From Pelotomaculum sp. (lineage in GTDB: Bacteria > Bacillota > Desulfotomaculia > Desulfotomaculales > Pelotomaculaceae): a stretch of 64,000 bases of DNA. A model generated the notes under the pieces. That model had not been told where the DNA came from, did not search any database, and saw only the letters and a program-made list of their open reading frames with translations. A program made the translations under genes and the position numbers. Shown here piece by piece: positions 50,701 through 60,733 of this stretch (its first letter is position 1; every line of letters starts with the position of its first letter). The stretch is from positions 45,932-109,931 of the forward strand of contig JAHDOA010000035.1 in the NCBI GenBank assembly GCA_018435055.1, written 5' to 3'.

Positions 50701-53700
50701 ATGAAATCTCTTGGCTTATGTATAGGAGCGTCAAATATTGGCCTGGTTGTGCTGGAAAAGGGTTTGGACAACAGGGTCAAGATAACGCAGGCCCGGACTG
50801 CGCCCCATGAAGGCAATCCCCGCCGCGCCCTGATGAACATGGTCGACGCGGCGCTTTTGCAGTCGGTCGACGGCGTGGCCGTGACCGGCAGGAAACTTAA
50901 AAACAGAAGCAACGCGCCCTCCATTTCCGAGCCGGAGGCTGTGGAGTATGCCTATAATCATCTTAAGCATTTTTACAAGAACGTGGACCTTATTGTCAGC
51001 GCCGGGGGTGAGACCTTTATAGCCTATAAACTTGACCGGGAAGGCAGGATCATTAACGTCTTTACCGGGAACAAGTGCGCGTCCGGCACCGGTGAGTTTT
51101 TTTTGCAGCAGATAAAAAGAATGGACCTTGGCGTGGAAGAAGCCGTATCTATCGCTGATCTGGAGCACCCATACAAGGTGGCGGGGAGATGCTCGGTTTT
51201 TTGTAAAAGTGACTGTACCCACGCCTTAAACAAGGGCGCCTTAAAAGAGCGCGTCACAGCAGGTCTCTGTGAAATGATGGCCGTCAAGGTGCTGGAGCTT
51301 TTGAAAAAGACTGAGTGCCACAGGGTAATGATTGTGGGCGGCGCGTCCGCCAATACGGCCATGATAGATTTTATAAAAAAAGAAATACCCGGGCTCATTA
51401 TACCCGGTCAGGCAAAATATTTTGAGGCTTTCGGGGCTGCCCTGCGGGCGCTGGAGGCCGGGACGGAACCTGTAAAGGATCCTGCCGAGCTGTTTAGCGA
51501 CGGCGAAAGCTCGTTTTCCCGCCTGCCGGCCATTAAAGATTTCTTGCCGCAGGTGACCTTCAAGCAAACCGTCCGCCAGGAAGCTAAAAAAGGGGATGTG
51601 TGCATTCTAGGATTGGATGTTGGTTCCACAACGACCAAGGCCGTGGTTATTAGGTCCAGTGACGACGCTATCCTGGCCGGCTGCTACCTGCGGACAAACG
51701 GTGATCCGATTCGGGCCTCCAGATGTTGTTACCGGGAAATAGACAGCCAGCTAAAGGAGGCGGTCCGGATTACCGGCCTGGGGGTAACCGGCTCGGGCCG
51801 GCAAATTGCCGGGCTGCATGCTCTTACCCCGGCGGTGATTAACGAAATAATCGCCCATGCGGCAGCCGCGGTTTATTTTGACCCGCAGGTGGATACTATT
51901 TTTGAAATCGGCGGCCAGGACGCCAAGTATACCTATATCACCAACGGAGTCGCCTCCGACTACGCCATGAACGAGGCTTGCTCTGCGGGCACAGGGTCTT
52001 TTCTGGAGGAAGCGGCGCGGGAGTCTCTTTGTATCAGTACGGAGAAAATCGGGGATATCGCTCTCGCCAGTGAAAGGCCGCTTAATTTCAGTGACCAGTG
52101 CGCAGCTTTTATCAGCAGCGACATCAAGAGCGCCATCCAGGAGGGGGCGGCGGCGCCGGACCTGGCCGCAGGGCTGGTCTACTCCGTTTGCATGAATTAC
52201 ATCAACCGGGTTAAAGGAAACCGGGCTGTCGGCCGCAAGGTTTTCATGCAGGGTGGTGTCTGCTATAATAAAGCGCTTCCTGCGGCAATGGCCGCCCTGA
52301 CCGGGAAGGATATCATAGTGCCGCCGGAACCAGGGCTGATGGGCGCCTACGGCGTGGCGCTGGAGGTTAAAAATAAACTTGCGCTCGGCCTGCTGGCGCC
52401 AATGTCCTTTCAGCTCGCTGAACTGGCGGAACGGGAGGCGGTATACGGCGAGCCTTTCACCTGTGCCGGGGGCAAGGAAAAATGCGATAGAAAATGCGCC
52501 ATCAGCCGGATTAAGATCAAGGGAAAGATATATCCCTTTGGCGGCGCCTGCAACAAGTTCACCAACCTGGTCAGAAATATAAAGGATATTGATACGCAGA
52601 GGCTCGATCTGGTTAAAGTCCGTGAAGAGCTGGTATTCAGAAAATACGGCCTTGACAGAAGCGTGCGCCTGGCGCCGCCAACTAACAGGACGGTGGCGAT
52701 CAACAATTCACTGCTGACCAACACTCTGTTCCCGCTTTATTATAATTTCTTCACAGCGCTGGGTTTTGATGTGCTCCTTGGGGGTGAAGTTGATGAAGAG
52801 GGTGTGGAAAGAAGGGGAGCGGAGTTCTGCTACCCCGTAGAGATTGCCCACGGTTCACTCATGGGCGCGCTGCGGCAAAGGCCGGACATATTTTTTCTGC
52901 CGCACGTCGGTTCCATGCCTGTTGCCAACGGGATTGAGACAAGTGTAACATGTCCGTTTGTCCAGGCCGAGCCGTATTACCTGAAAGCGGCTTTTAATGA
53001 ATTGCATGGGAAAATGGTTTTAAGCCCGGTACTTAATTTTTCCGGCGGATATGAAAGCGCGCAAGCAAGCTTTATCACAATGGGAAAAGAGCTGGGCTGC
53101 AAGCCCGGGATTGCAGCGGAGGCCTATAACCTGGCAGTCCGTGCGCAAAATGATTTTGTCGCGGAGTGCCGGGCGATCGGCAGGGAATTCCTGGAGGAGA
53201 TGAAGCGGCGCCCGGCAGACATGGCTGTCGTACTTTTTGGCCGGCCGTACAACGCCTTTACCCGGAAGGCCAACATGGGTATCCCGCAGAAATTCGCCTC
53301 CAGGGGCTGCTGGATTATTCCCTATGATTTTTTGCCCTGCGAGGACGAGGAACCGGTGGAAAACATGTTCTGGGCGCTGGGGCAGACGATTCTGAAGACG
53401 TCCAGGTTTGTAAAACGTCACAGCCAGCTGTTCCCCGCCTATATCACAAATTTTAGCTGCGGGCCGGATTCTTTTATAGTGGGGTTTTTCAGGTTTATCA
53501 TGGGACAAAAACCTTCCCTGACTCTGGAATTGGACAGCCATTCGGCGGACGCCGGCCTGGATACACGGATTGAAGCGTTTATGGATGTTGTTAAAAGCTA
53601 TATTGAAATAAACAGGGACAAGGGTCAGCCGCCAGCCTGTCCATTTAAGCCCGCGGAAACTATTATGGAAAACGGCGTGACCTGGGTGGTGGACTCCCGG

Positions 53701-55041
53701 GGGGAGAGATACAAACTGAACCATCCAAAGGTCCATGTGCTGGTTCCGTCCATGGGCGCCATTGGATCAAAAATGCTAGCGGCCGCGTTAAGGCGTCTGG
53801 GAGTAAGGGCAACTGCCCTGCCTGCCCCTGCGGCTGATGAATTAAAAATCGGGAAGGGACACGCGACCTGCAAGGAATGCCTGCCACTGATTCTTACTGT
53901 GGGCAGCCTGTTCAATTACCTGGAAAAAAGGGTCGACCATCACGAGTTGCTGGTTTATTTTATGCCGACATCCGCCGGTCCCTGCAGGTTCGGGCAATAC
54001 AACATTCTAATTAAAAAACTGATTCAGAAACTGCGGGTTGAGGATGTAGCACAGATTTCGCTATCCTGTGAAAACAGTTACGCCGGCCTTGGTACGGGTT
54101 TCAGCGTCAGGGCTTTTCAGGCGGTCATAATTTCTGATGTATTGGAAGAGATATACAGCGCGATTCTGACCATCGCCCGGGATAAAGAGAAATCCCTGAA
54201 AATTTATGACGAAGTCTGTAATGAAATAATACGCAGCGTGGAAAAAGACAGCTGGAAAAAACTCAAAGGAAAACTGCGGGAGTCAGCCCGCGCGTTCAAG
54301 GCGATTGAAACGCTGCAGCCCCTGGAACAGACACCCAGGGTAGCCCTGGTTGGTGAAATATATGTGAGAAAAGACGGTTTTTCCAGGCAATACCTGGTGG
54401 AAAAACTGGCACAAAAAGGAATTTTGGTCAAGACCGCTCCCATTGCCGAATGGATATATTACTGTGATTACTTGATTAAGAACAATTTAAGCGCCGACAC
54501 AGACAAAAAAGGATTTGTCGGCCTGTTTATCGAACAGTTTTTTAAAAATTCCTATGAAAAAACAATTAAAGGAATTTTCTCTCATTGCGGCCTGTACGAA
54601 GCGCACCGGGTTGACGTGGAAAGGATGATACAAAACGTTTCCGGTATAATTTCACCCAGGCTTACTGTCGAAACGATTTTAACAGTCGGCTCCGCCATCA
54701 CCGAAGTGGTGGAGGAGGTGGACGGCGTTATCTCCATCGGTCCTTTTGGCTGTATGCCAAGCAGGATTGCGGAAGCCGTGATTAACACGCAGATGAATGA
54801 AAGAAAAATAGAGATCGCCAGGGATAAAGAACTGGTGGCGAAGGTGATGGAGCGTTACCCGTCACTGCCATTTATCGCGGTTGAAACGGACGGCAACTCT
54901 TTTCCCCAGGTGATTGAGGCCAGGCTGGAAATATTCTGCCTGCAGGTGAAAAGGATGCACAGGCGGATCCTTGAAATGAAAATGAATGCAAGTGCGGGGT
55001 CTGATTTAACACAATTGAGTGTTGTAAGCGGGAAAAAATAA
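50701..55041 (+). CDS. Giant 2-hydroxyacyl-CoA dehydratase activase-related protein
   Basis: About 1446 residues. Two tandem ASKHA ATPase modules of the HgdC/BadF type come first (about 1-255 with NKCASGTGEFFLQQ and GRCSVFCKSDC; about 300-560 with GLDVGSTTTKAVVI, EIGGQDAKYTY, EACSAGTGSFLEEA). A DUF2229 region follows (about 650-880: CYPVEIAHGSLMGAL), then a C-terminal part related to the dehydratase catalytic subunit. Cysteines of the Fe-S site are present in both modules. Such fused proteins are widespread in Clostridia and thought to drive ATP-dependent, low-potential electron transfer; their client is unknown. ATG 50701 follows AAGGTGG. Downstream of the hexokinase and upstream of an enoyl-CoA hydratase gene. 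Confidence 0.88.
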   Translation: MKSLGLCIGASNIGLVVLEKGLDNRVKITQARTAPHEGNPRRALMNMVDAALLQSVDGVAVTGRKLKNRSNAPSISEPEAVEYAYNHLKHFYKNVDLIVSAGGETFIAYKLDREGRIINVFTGNKCASGTGEFFLQQIKRMDLGVEEAVSIADLEHPYKVAGRCSVFCKSDCTHALNKGALKERVTAGLCEMMAVKVLELLKKTECHRVMIVGGASANTAMIDFIKKEIPGLIIPGQAKYFEAFGAALRALEAGTEPVKDPAELFSDGESSFSRLPAIKDFLPQVTFKQTVRQEAKKGDVCILGLDVGSTTTKAVVIRSSDDAILAGCYLRTNGDPIRASRCCYREIDSQLKEAVRITGLGVTGSGRQIAGLHALTPAVINEIIAHAAAAVYFDPQVDTIFEIGGQDAKYTYITNGVASDYAMNEACSAGTGSFLEEAARESLCISTEKIGDIALASERPLNFSDQCAAFISSDIKSAIQEGAAAPDLAAGLVYSVCMNYINRVKGNRAVGRKVFMQGGVCYNKALPAAMAALTGKDIIVPPEPGLMGAYGVALEVKNKLALGLLAPMSFQLAELAEREAVYGEPFTCAGGKEKCDRKCAISRIKIKGKIYPFGGACNKFTNLVRNIKDIDTQRLDLVKVREELVFRKYGLDRSVRLAPPTNRTVAINNSLLTNTLFPLYYNFFTALGFDVLLGGEVDEEGVERRGAEFCYPVEIAHGSLMGALRQRPDIFFLPHVGSMPVANGIETSVTCPFVQAEPYYLKAAFNELHGKMVLSPVLNFSGGYESAQASFITMGKELGCKPGIAAEAYNLAVRAQNDFVAECRAIGREFLEEMKRRPADMAVVLFGRPYNAFTRKANMGIPQKFASRGCWIIPYDFLPCEDEEPVENMFWALGQTILKTSRFVKRHSQLFPAYITNFSCGPDSFIVGFFRFIMGQKPSLTLELDSHSADAGLDTRIEAFMDVVKSYIEINRDKGQPPACPFKPAETIMENGVTWVVDSRGERYKLNHPKVHVLVPSMGAIGSKMLAAALRRLGVRATALPAPAADELKIGKGHATCKECLPLILTVGSLFNYLEKRVDHHELLVYFMPTSAGPCRFGQYNILIKKLIQKLRVEDVAQISLSCENSYAGLGTGFSVRAFQAVIISDVLEEIYSAILTIARDKEKSLKIYDEVCNEIIRSVEKDSWKKLKGKLRESARAFKAIETLQPLEQTPRVALVGEIYVRKDGFSRQYLVEKLAQKGILVKTAPIAEWIYYCDYLIKNNLSADTDKKGFVGLFIEQFFKNSYEKTIKGIFSHCGLYEAHRVDVERMIQNVSGIISPRLTVETILTVGSAITEVVEEVDGVISIGPFGCMPSRIAEAVINTQMNERKIEIARDKELVAKVMERYPSLPFIAVETDGNSFPQVIEARLEIFCLQVKRMHRRILEMKMNASAGSDLTQLSVVSGKK

Positions 55042-55093
55042 ATGACTATCGAATAACTATATAGGTACCGTTATAATGAGGAGGAGGTTCAAA

Positions 55094-55885
55094 TTGTCTT
55101 TCAAAGATATCCTTTTTTGTAAAGACGGCTCAATTGCGACCATTACCCTGAACCGGCCCGCCAGTTTCAACGCTCTGGATCTGAGTATGTCAAACGAAAT
55201 CTGTACTGCTCTGGAGGCATGCCGCCCGGACCGGGAGATAAGGGTTGTAATCCTGACCGGCAGCGGGAAGGTTTTTTGTTCCGGAGGCGATATAAAATAT
55301 TTTGAGCAATTTGCCCGCACGGATCCCGGTGAGCCGGTCCGCCGTGTGCTGGGACCGCTAAACCGGATTATCCTGCAGATCAGACAGATGCCCAAGCCGG
55401 TACTGGCGGTGATAAACGGGGCGGTAGGCGGCGCGGGAATGTCGCTGGCGCTGGCCTGCGACCTGCGGCTCTGCTCCAGCCAGGCCAAATTTAAGCAGGC
55501 TTATACCAGCGTGGGCCTGGCGCCTGACGCCGGATGGAGCCTGTGGGCCGGTCTGCTGGCGGGTTTTGCCAGGGCGAATGAGATGGTTTTTCTCGATCAG
55601 GTTTACGATGCTGATCAGGCCCTGGCCATGAACCTGGTCCACAAAGTAGTCGCGCCGCAAGAGCTGGAAGAGGCGGCGCGCCTGTGGGCTGAAAAACTGG
55701 CTGCCGGCGCCACCCGATCATATGCGATAGCCAAGGAAAATTTAAACCAGGCAATGCTGTCGCTTCTAGAACGCCAGCTGGAAATTGAGCGGCAGGGCGT
55801 CCTGGACGCGGCACAGACTGATGATTACCAGGAAGGGCTGGAAGCTTTTTTGAAAAAGCGCAAGCCTGTTTTCAAAGGTTCCTGA
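55094..55885 (+). CDS. Enoyl-CoA hydratase/isomerase family protein
   Basis: About 263 residues, crotonase fold. Oxyanion-hole blocks VFCSGGDIKYF (about 66) and NGAVGGAGMSLALACDLRL (about 112) are intact. The active-site segment reads SVGLAPDAGWS: the second catalytic Glu of true hydratases is not seen and an Asp is present as in PaaG-type isomerases, so isomerase activity is more likely than hydration. TTG 55094 follows a very strong GAGGAGGAGG. It is 52 bp behind the CoA-dehydratase-activase gene. Confidence 0.86.
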   Translation: MSFKDILFCKDGSIATITLNRPASFNALDLSMSNEICTALEACRPDREIRVVILTGSGKVFCSGGDIKYFEQFARTDPGEPVRRVLGPLNRIILQIRQMPKPVLAVINGAVGGAGMSLALACDLRLCSSQAKFKQAYTSVGLAPDAGWSLWAGLLAGFARANEMVFLDQVYDADQALAMNLVHKVVAPQELEEAARLWAEKLAAGATRSYAIAKENLNQAMLSLLERQLEIERQGVLDAAQTDDYQEGLEAFLKKRKPVFKGS

Positions 55886-55953
55886 AAAAATTACTTTGAT
55901 CCACTATTATCAGCAGTTAACTACAAACCAAGGGGACAACTGGAGGGAAAATT

Positions 55954-56862
55954 GTGGATATAATATCTGCTATCGGCAATACACCGCTTGTTGAATTAAA
56001 AACATTGAACAACGGGAGCAAAGTCAGGATATTTGGCAAGCTGGAGGGAAATAACCCGGGTGGCTCAATAAAAGACCGTCCCGCGTATTACATGATCAAG
56101 AAAGCGGAAGAATCCGGCGAGCTCACCAAAAACAAGATTATCTTGGAACCCACCTCCGGCAACACGGGAATCGCTTTAGCGATGATAGGCGCCGCCAGGG
56201 GGTATAAAGTCAAGTTGGTAGTGCCCGGCTGTGTAAGCGAGGAAAGAAGCCGTATCCTGGAAGCTTATGGGGCGGAAGTAGTACTTACCCCCGCATGTGA
56301 ACGAACTGACGGCTCGATCAGGGCGGCGCTCAAGATAATTGAGGCGGAACCGGATAAATATTACATGCCCAACCAGTTTACGAATATAAACAACACTCTT
56401 TCCCACTACGAGACCACAGGCCCGGAAATCTTTGCGCAGACGGAAGGGAAGATCGATGTTTTTGTCGCCGGTATGGGCACAACCGGGACATTGATGGGAA
56501 TAAGCCGCTATCTCAAAGAAAAAAAACCTGAGGTTAAGGTTGTCGGGGTTGAGCCTCTAAAGGGACATACCATCCAGGGGCTGAAGAACATGGAAGAAGC
56601 GATAGTGCCAAAAATCTACCACCCGGAGATGATGGACCAGAAGGTCAACATCGAGGACGATGAAGCATATGAAACGGCGCGGCAGCTGGCCACGAAGGAA
56701 GGCATTTTTGTGGGCATGTCCAGCGGCGCGGCGGTGGCAGGCGCCCTGCGCATTGCCAGGACTATGGACACGGGTATTATTGTGGCCATCCTGCCCGATC
56801 GCGGGGACCGTTATCTGAGCACCACCCTGTTTAGGTCAATATGCGCCGAATGTTCCCCCTGA
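55954..56862 (+). CDS. Cysteine synthase-family PLP enzyme
   Basis: 302 residues. PLP lysine K40 in NNPGGSIKDRPA, phosphate-binding TSGNTGIALAM, GMGTTGTLMGISRYLKE and GMSSGAAVAGALRIA near 255. This is the fold type II family of O-acetylserine sulfhydrylase (CysK/CysM). The sequence fits a CysM-like or bacterial cysteine synthase; cystathionine beta-synthase activity cannot be excluded. GGAGGGA precedes GTG 55954. Ends in a terminator. Confidence 0.9.
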   Translation: MDIISAIGNTPLVELKTLNNGSKVRIFGKLEGNNPGGSIKDRPAYYMIKKAEESGELTKNKIILEPTSGNTGIALAMIGAARGYKVKLVVPGCVSEERSRILEAYGAEVVLTPACERTDGSIRAALKIIEAEPDKYYMPNQFTNINNTLSHYETTGPEIFAQTEGKIDVFVAGMGTTGTLMGISRYLKEKKPEVKVVGVEPLKGHTIQGLKNMEEAIVPKIYHPEMMDQKVNIEDDEAYETARQLATKEGIFVGMSSGAAVAGALRIARTMDTGIIVAILPDRGDRYLSTTLFRSICAECSP

Positions 56863-56893
56863 TAAGAAGGCGCCATGGTCAGATATAATAACG

Positions 56894-56923
56894 AGACCCG
56901 GCTGTATGCTAGCCGGGTCTTTG
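56894..56923 (+). terminator. Terminator after the cysteine synthase gene
   Basis: AGACCCGGCT / AGCCGGGTCT, a perfect 10-bp stem with a 7-nt loop and TTTG after it. It separates convergent genes. Confidence 0.75.
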
Positions 56924-56928
56924 TAAAA

Positions 56929-57180
56929 CTAAGGCATTCTTTTCACAGTGTCTGCTTTAATCTGATCGGAACCCTTGGGTACATAAGTCTTGCAGCAGGT
57001 GGCCATGCAGGATCCCGCCGCGTCTGGAGTCAGCTGTTTGGCCGTGGCCGCGTCAATATGGTCCGGCTGCCGGCTGCCGAATTCGTCGGTGGTTACCAGG
57101 ATTTCGTTGGCGTGACACATGTTTCCCTGATTCCAATAGTGGCAGTCGTTAACAATGCAATGAATATGCTGGTTTGTCAT
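56929..57180 (-). CDS. DUF1540 cysteine-rich small protein
   Basis: 83 residues with the DUF1540 pattern CIVNDCHYWNQGNMCHANEILV, then SCMATCCKTYVP. The spaced cysteines suggest a zinc or other metal site. Proteins of this type are common in spore-forming Firmicutes; the function is unknown. ATG 57180 follows AAAGGA; the frame is open to 57189. Convergent with the cysteine synthase gene. Confidence 0.85.
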   Translation of the reverse strand: MTNQHIHCIVNDCHYWNQGNMCHANEILVTTDEFGSRQPDHIDAATAKQLTPDAAGSCMATCCKTYVPKGSDQIKADTVKRMP

Positions 57181-57302
57181 CTTGCTCAATCCTTTCTTTT
57201 AAATTTTGTATTTCACCTGTATTTTTAACAGATAAAAATTTTTTATTAAATAAAATTATTTCTTAATTTGTCTAACAATAATAATTTATGAGGAGGATTC
57301 AA

Positions 57303-57716
57303 GTGAAAGCTCATACCAAATACCTGTGGTTTAATACCCACAAACGGCGCGAGTATATCAACGTGACCGGCGAAGTTGAAAAAGCGGTGCGTGAGAGCGG
57401 CATTCAGGAAGGTATGGTGCTGGTGTCGGCTATGCACATTACCGCCGGTGTATATGTCAATGATAATGAACAGGGGATCATCCAGGACATAGATGAGATG
57501 CTGGAGAAACTTGCGCCTTACGGCAAAGCGTACCGGCACCACCAGACCGGTGAGGATAACGGTGACGCGCATTTAAAAAGCATGCTTGTCCACCACCAGG
57601 TGATCATACCGGTTACCAACGGCAAATTGGATTTTGGTCCCTGGCAGCAGGTGTTCTATGCCGAGTTTGACGGTCAAAGGAAAAAAAGAGTTGTGATCAA
57701 GGTAATGGGTGAATAA
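57303..57716 (+). CDS. YjbQ/UPF0047-family protein
   Basis: About 137 residues with the family blocks [35 protein letters not shown] and [19 protein letters not shown]. YjbQ folds as a beta-barrel with conserved histidines and has weak thiamine-phosphate synthase activity in E. coli; the main role is unclear. GTG 57303 follows AGGAGG at 57291-57296; ATG 57288 contains that ribosome site and is not the start. Confidence 0.9.
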   Translation: MKAHTKYLWFNTHKRREYINVTGEVEKAVRESGIQEGMVLVSAMHITAGVYVNDNEQGIIQDIDEMLEKLAPYGKAYRHHQTGEDNGDAHLKSMLVHHQVIIPVTNGKLDFGPWQQVFYAEFDGQRKKRVVIKVMGE

Positions 57717-57873
57717 GGTCCTAAAGTCCCTGTTTATTTTGAATTATTGCTATGCTGTATTGAAATAATAACTTTGAATTAAATATCGCCGGTAAGAGCT
57801 GTTGGTGGAATGCAGGTGAATAAGTTATACAAATCCCGGAAAACAGGATTCTAAATAGACGGAGGTTTTGCCG

Positions 57874-58611
57874 ATGAGGCCTAACCGCAAAAGCCCCTTC
57901 CTGCTGGGTATCGCTGTTATCGCCCTGGGTGTGATACTGCTCCTCAACAACCTTAATATAATTGATGTCAGTGTGGGCTACCTGTTCACAACATACTGGC
58001 CCCTTTTGCTTGTGCTCTGGGGAGTAGACCTGTTGCTGCCTGATGCGGGGTCCGGAGACTTCAAACCCGGAAGAAGGTCCGGGGCGCTAATTACAGGTCT
58101 GATCCTGGTAGCGCTGGGCTTGCTCATTACCGGACACAACCTGGACCTGTATGAATTAAATTTGTCTTTTTTATGGGATTTATTCTGGCCCGTAGTAATT
58201 ATACTAATCGGCTGGAGTTTATTACGGGGCACGTCCGGTTCGGGCGGCGCCCACTGGGCTGTCATGAGCGGAATTGAACTGAAGCAGCAAGGCTGGCAAT
58301 TGGAAGACGGCAGTTTTTTTGCCCTGATGGGCGGTATCGACATGGACCTGAACACGGCTGAAATACCTGAAGGAGAGGTTCGTTTAAACGTCACTGCTGT
58401 CATGGGCGGCATTAATATTATTGCGCCGCCGGAGATCACAGTTGAATACGAGGGTACTGCCGTGCTGGGCGGCGTGAAATTTTTCAACGAAGACAGCGGC
58501 GGTATTATCGCCGGCAGGAAATCGGCATACAAGGCCGAGCCTGAAAGCGGTAAAAAACTTATCCTGCGCTGTACAGCGATAATGGGCGGTGTCGAAATAA
58601 AACACCGATAG
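57874..58611 (+). CDS. LiaF-like membrane protein (DUF5668/cell-wall stress family)
   Basis: About 245 residues: four membrane helices in two hairpins (LLGIAVIALGVILLLNNLNI, LLLVLWGVDLLLP, ALITGLILVALGLLITGHNL, FWPVVIILIGWSLL), then a soluble beta-repeat domain with three MGG/LGG turns (FALMGGIDMDLNTAEIPEG, VTAVMGGINIIAPPEI, VLGGVKFFN, CTAIMGGVEIKHR). This resembles LiaF, which restrains envelope-stress two-component systems; no liaRS genes are near. ATG 57874 follows GGAGG. A repeat array begins directly at its stop codon. Confidence 0.85.
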   Translation: MRPNRKSPFLLGIAVIALGVILLLNNLNIIDVSVGYLFTTYWPLLLVLWGVDLLLPDAGSGDFKPGRRSGALITGLILVALGLLITGHNLDLYELNLSFLWDLFWPVVIILIGWSLLRGTSGSGGAHWAVMSGIELKQQGWQLEDGSFFALMGGIDMDLNTAEIPEGEVRLNVTAVMGGINIIAPPEITVEYEGTAVLGGVKFFNEDSGGIIAGRKSAYKAEPESGKKLILRCTAIMGGVEIKHR

Positions 58612-58716
58612 TGAGACAAGGGGACGTTCTTTTTTAGTGAGACAAGGGGACGTTCTTTTTGATTCACTTCGTGAGAGTGAGACAAGGGGAAACAAGGGGA
58701 CGTTCAATTTGTTTCA
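58611..58716. repeat. Array of GTGAGACAAGGGGACGTTC repeats, upstream copy
   Basis: Three head-to-tail copies at 58611-58635, 58637-58660 and 58677-58716; the third is imperfect. The same unit returns as a perfect tandem at 62031-62108. Both arrays precede an M48-type open frame. Confidence 0.85.
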
Positions 58717-58816
58717 TCTTATTAAGAATCATGGGATAGTCCTAATGATTCCTTTCCACTAATTTCTTTAGAGTGAAACAAGGAACACTGGATAATTAAA
58801 ATTTACGGAGGTTGAA

Positions 58817-60043
58817 ATGCAGCCTCGTCTCAACATGATCTGGTTAATCCTGGTGGCCGGGGTGGGTGTGCTTGGCCTGCTTTACCTCTGGTTTACCCTT
58901 TTCCCCGGCAGGGTCGCTCCCGATACATATATCTATTTCAGCGCGGAGCAGGTGGAAAGCGGCCGGCAGTACAGCAGAGCTATTCGCCTGGCCTATATTT
59001 TTTCGATTTTTGCCCAGGCCGCCTTTCTGGTCTGGTTCATTTTCACTGGGCGGGCTGTGGCGCTGGTCCGCTGGTTGGAACAAACAGCAGGGGGTGGTTT
59101 TTGGACCAACCTTTTGCTGTTTTTCCTGGCGCTCTGGTTTTTTCTGCAGCTAATCAACCTGCCCTTTACCCTTTTCAACAGCTACTTCTGGCAGCACTGG
59201 TGGGGTTTTTCTACCCAGACAATGGGGTCCTGGTGGACGGATTATATTAAAGAGAGCGCTATAAGCCTGATACTGTCCGCCGCAGGGGTTTTTATTCTCT
59301 TCGGGTTCATGAACCGCTGGCCCAACGCCTGGTGGCTGGCCGCCGCCGCTTTTCTATCACTCTGGATTGTTATTCAGACTTTTCTCTGGCCGGTGGTGGT
59401 TTCACCCATTTTCAACCGCTTCACGCCGGCTACAGATCCCGCCATAACTTCCATGGTGCGGGACCTGGCCGGGAAAGCCGGCCTGCCTGTAGATGAGGTG
59501 CTGATCATGGACGCCAGCAGCCGTACCACCAGGGCTAACGCCTATTACGCCGGTCTGGGGAGCACCAAACAGATCGTGCTTTATGACACCCTTTTGACAG
59601 CGTACCCACTAGACGAAGTGCAAGCGGTGGTAGCCCACGAAATGGCGCACTGGCTGAAAGGGCACATAATCCAGGGCCTAATCCTGGGGATACTGGGCAA
59701 CTTCATCCTCTGGTACCTTATGTTTTTGCTGCTGCGGGTGACCATCCCAAATTTGATGCGCAACCCGGTAACCTGGGCGATGATACTGCTGTTCTTTTTG
59801 CTTACATCTTTTGACGGCAGCCCTTTGCAGAACTATATATCCCGGCACATGGAAACGGAAGCGGACCGGATCTCCGTAATGCTTACCGAGGACATCCCGG
59901 CGGCAGTGCGCCTGGAGATCGACCTGGCTGTGGGCAACTTGTCCGACGTGGCGCCGGCACCCTTTATACAGTGGTTCAGCTACAGCCATCCGCCCGCATC
60001 CACCCGGATCAAAACTATTGAACAGGCCGGTAAATCATTATAA
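58817..60043 (+). CDS. M48-family membrane metallopeptidase (Ste24-like)
   Basis: 408 residues with about seven membrane helices. Zinc motif HEMAHWLKGH (near residue 274), third ligand in METEADRISVML (near 345) and conserved MDASSRTTRANAYYAGLGST (near 230) mark the Ste24/HtpX-type peptidases. The length and topology fit the CAAX-prenyl protease 1 family, which acts on membrane or misfolded proteins in bacteria. ACGGAGG precedes ATG 58817. A broken copy of its first 40% lies at 62135-62603. Confidence 0.92.
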   Translation: MQPRLNMIWLILVAGVGVLGLLYLWFTLFPGRVAPDTYIYFSAEQVESGRQYSRAIRLAYIFSIFAQAAFLVWFIFTGRAVALVRWLEQTAGGGFWTNLLLFFLALWFFLQLINLPFTLFNSYFWQHWWGFSTQTMGSWWTDYIKESAISLILSAAGVFILFGFMNRWPNAWWLAAAAFLSLWIVIQTFLWPVVVSPIFNRFTPATDPAITSMVRDLAGKAGLPVDEVLIMDASSRTTRANAYYAGLGSTKQIVLYDTLLTAYPLDEVQAVVAHEMAHWLKGHIIQGLILGILGNFILWYLMFLLLRVTIPNLMRNPVTWAMILLFFLLTSFDGSPLQNYISRHMETEADRISVMLTEDIPAAVRLEIDLAVGNLSDVAPAPFIQWFSYSHPPASTRIKTIEQAGKSL

Positions 60044-60238
60044 AAAAACCATACTCTCCACACATGGTCAGTACTTCCACCGTACCTGTCCACGATCCTA
60101 CCCGTGACTTTCCCGTAGTATATTGGAAAAAATGACAATGCTATGTAGGAATTTTAATACAAAAGGCCGAAGTATACAACTCACGCGCTTTTTTTATTGT
60201 CATATATGGGGGGAAAAGGAGGTTCGAAGGAGGGTAAA

Positions 60239-60733
60239 ATGGATTTGGATTTAAATTATAGCAGTCAAATTATACTAGGAATTATATGTTTAATGGTTGT
60301 TATTATATTTTGTGTGAGAAGAAGGATGGTTGGGGAAATAATCGGAACAGCATCATTATCGAGGTTTAGGTACTTTTATTTGATTATCAGCTTGTTTACT
60401 TTGTATTTAGGGGTTAAAGGGCTCTATTTTGCATTTCACTACCAGGGCTATATATCAAACTTTTCATTACACGGTTTAATATCAAATTTATTGGGAACGT
60501 TATGTTTCTTAGTCCTGTTTTTGACCTCAAAAATTTATATAGGCTCAAAGGGTGTTTCTGTCCCAATTATTCCGTTATTTTTGCCTAATAGTGAAATAGT
60601 AGATCATCAAATCTCATTAAATACACTAATTCTGGAGAGAGAGGGCAAGAAAGTATTTAAAATTAAACTTGAGCCTAATGATGTCAAGAATATAGAGAGT
60701 TCTATAAGGCAATTACAAAAAAGAGATAGCTAG
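60239..60733 (+). CDS. Hypothetical membrane protein, AT-rich
   Basis: 164 residues; not recognised. Three membrane segments (IILGIICLMVVIIFCVRRRM, FYLIISLFTLYLGVKGLYFAF, LISNLLGTLCFLVLFLTS) are followed by a small soluble domain (SEIVDHQISLNTLILEREGK, KIKLEPNDVKNIESS) that recalls bacterial PH-like domains. ATG 60239 follows GAAGGAGGG. Its A+T content is well above that of the neighbouring genes to the left, suggesting a separate origin. Confidence 0.7.
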   Translation: MDLDLNYSSQIILGIICLMVVIIFCVRRRMVGEIIGTASLSRFRYFYLIISLFTLYLGVKGLYFAFHYQGYISNFSLHGLISNLLGTLCFLVLFLTSKIYIGSKGVSVPIIPLFLPNSEIVDHQISLNTLILEREGKKVFKIKLEPNDVKNIESSIRQLQKRDS

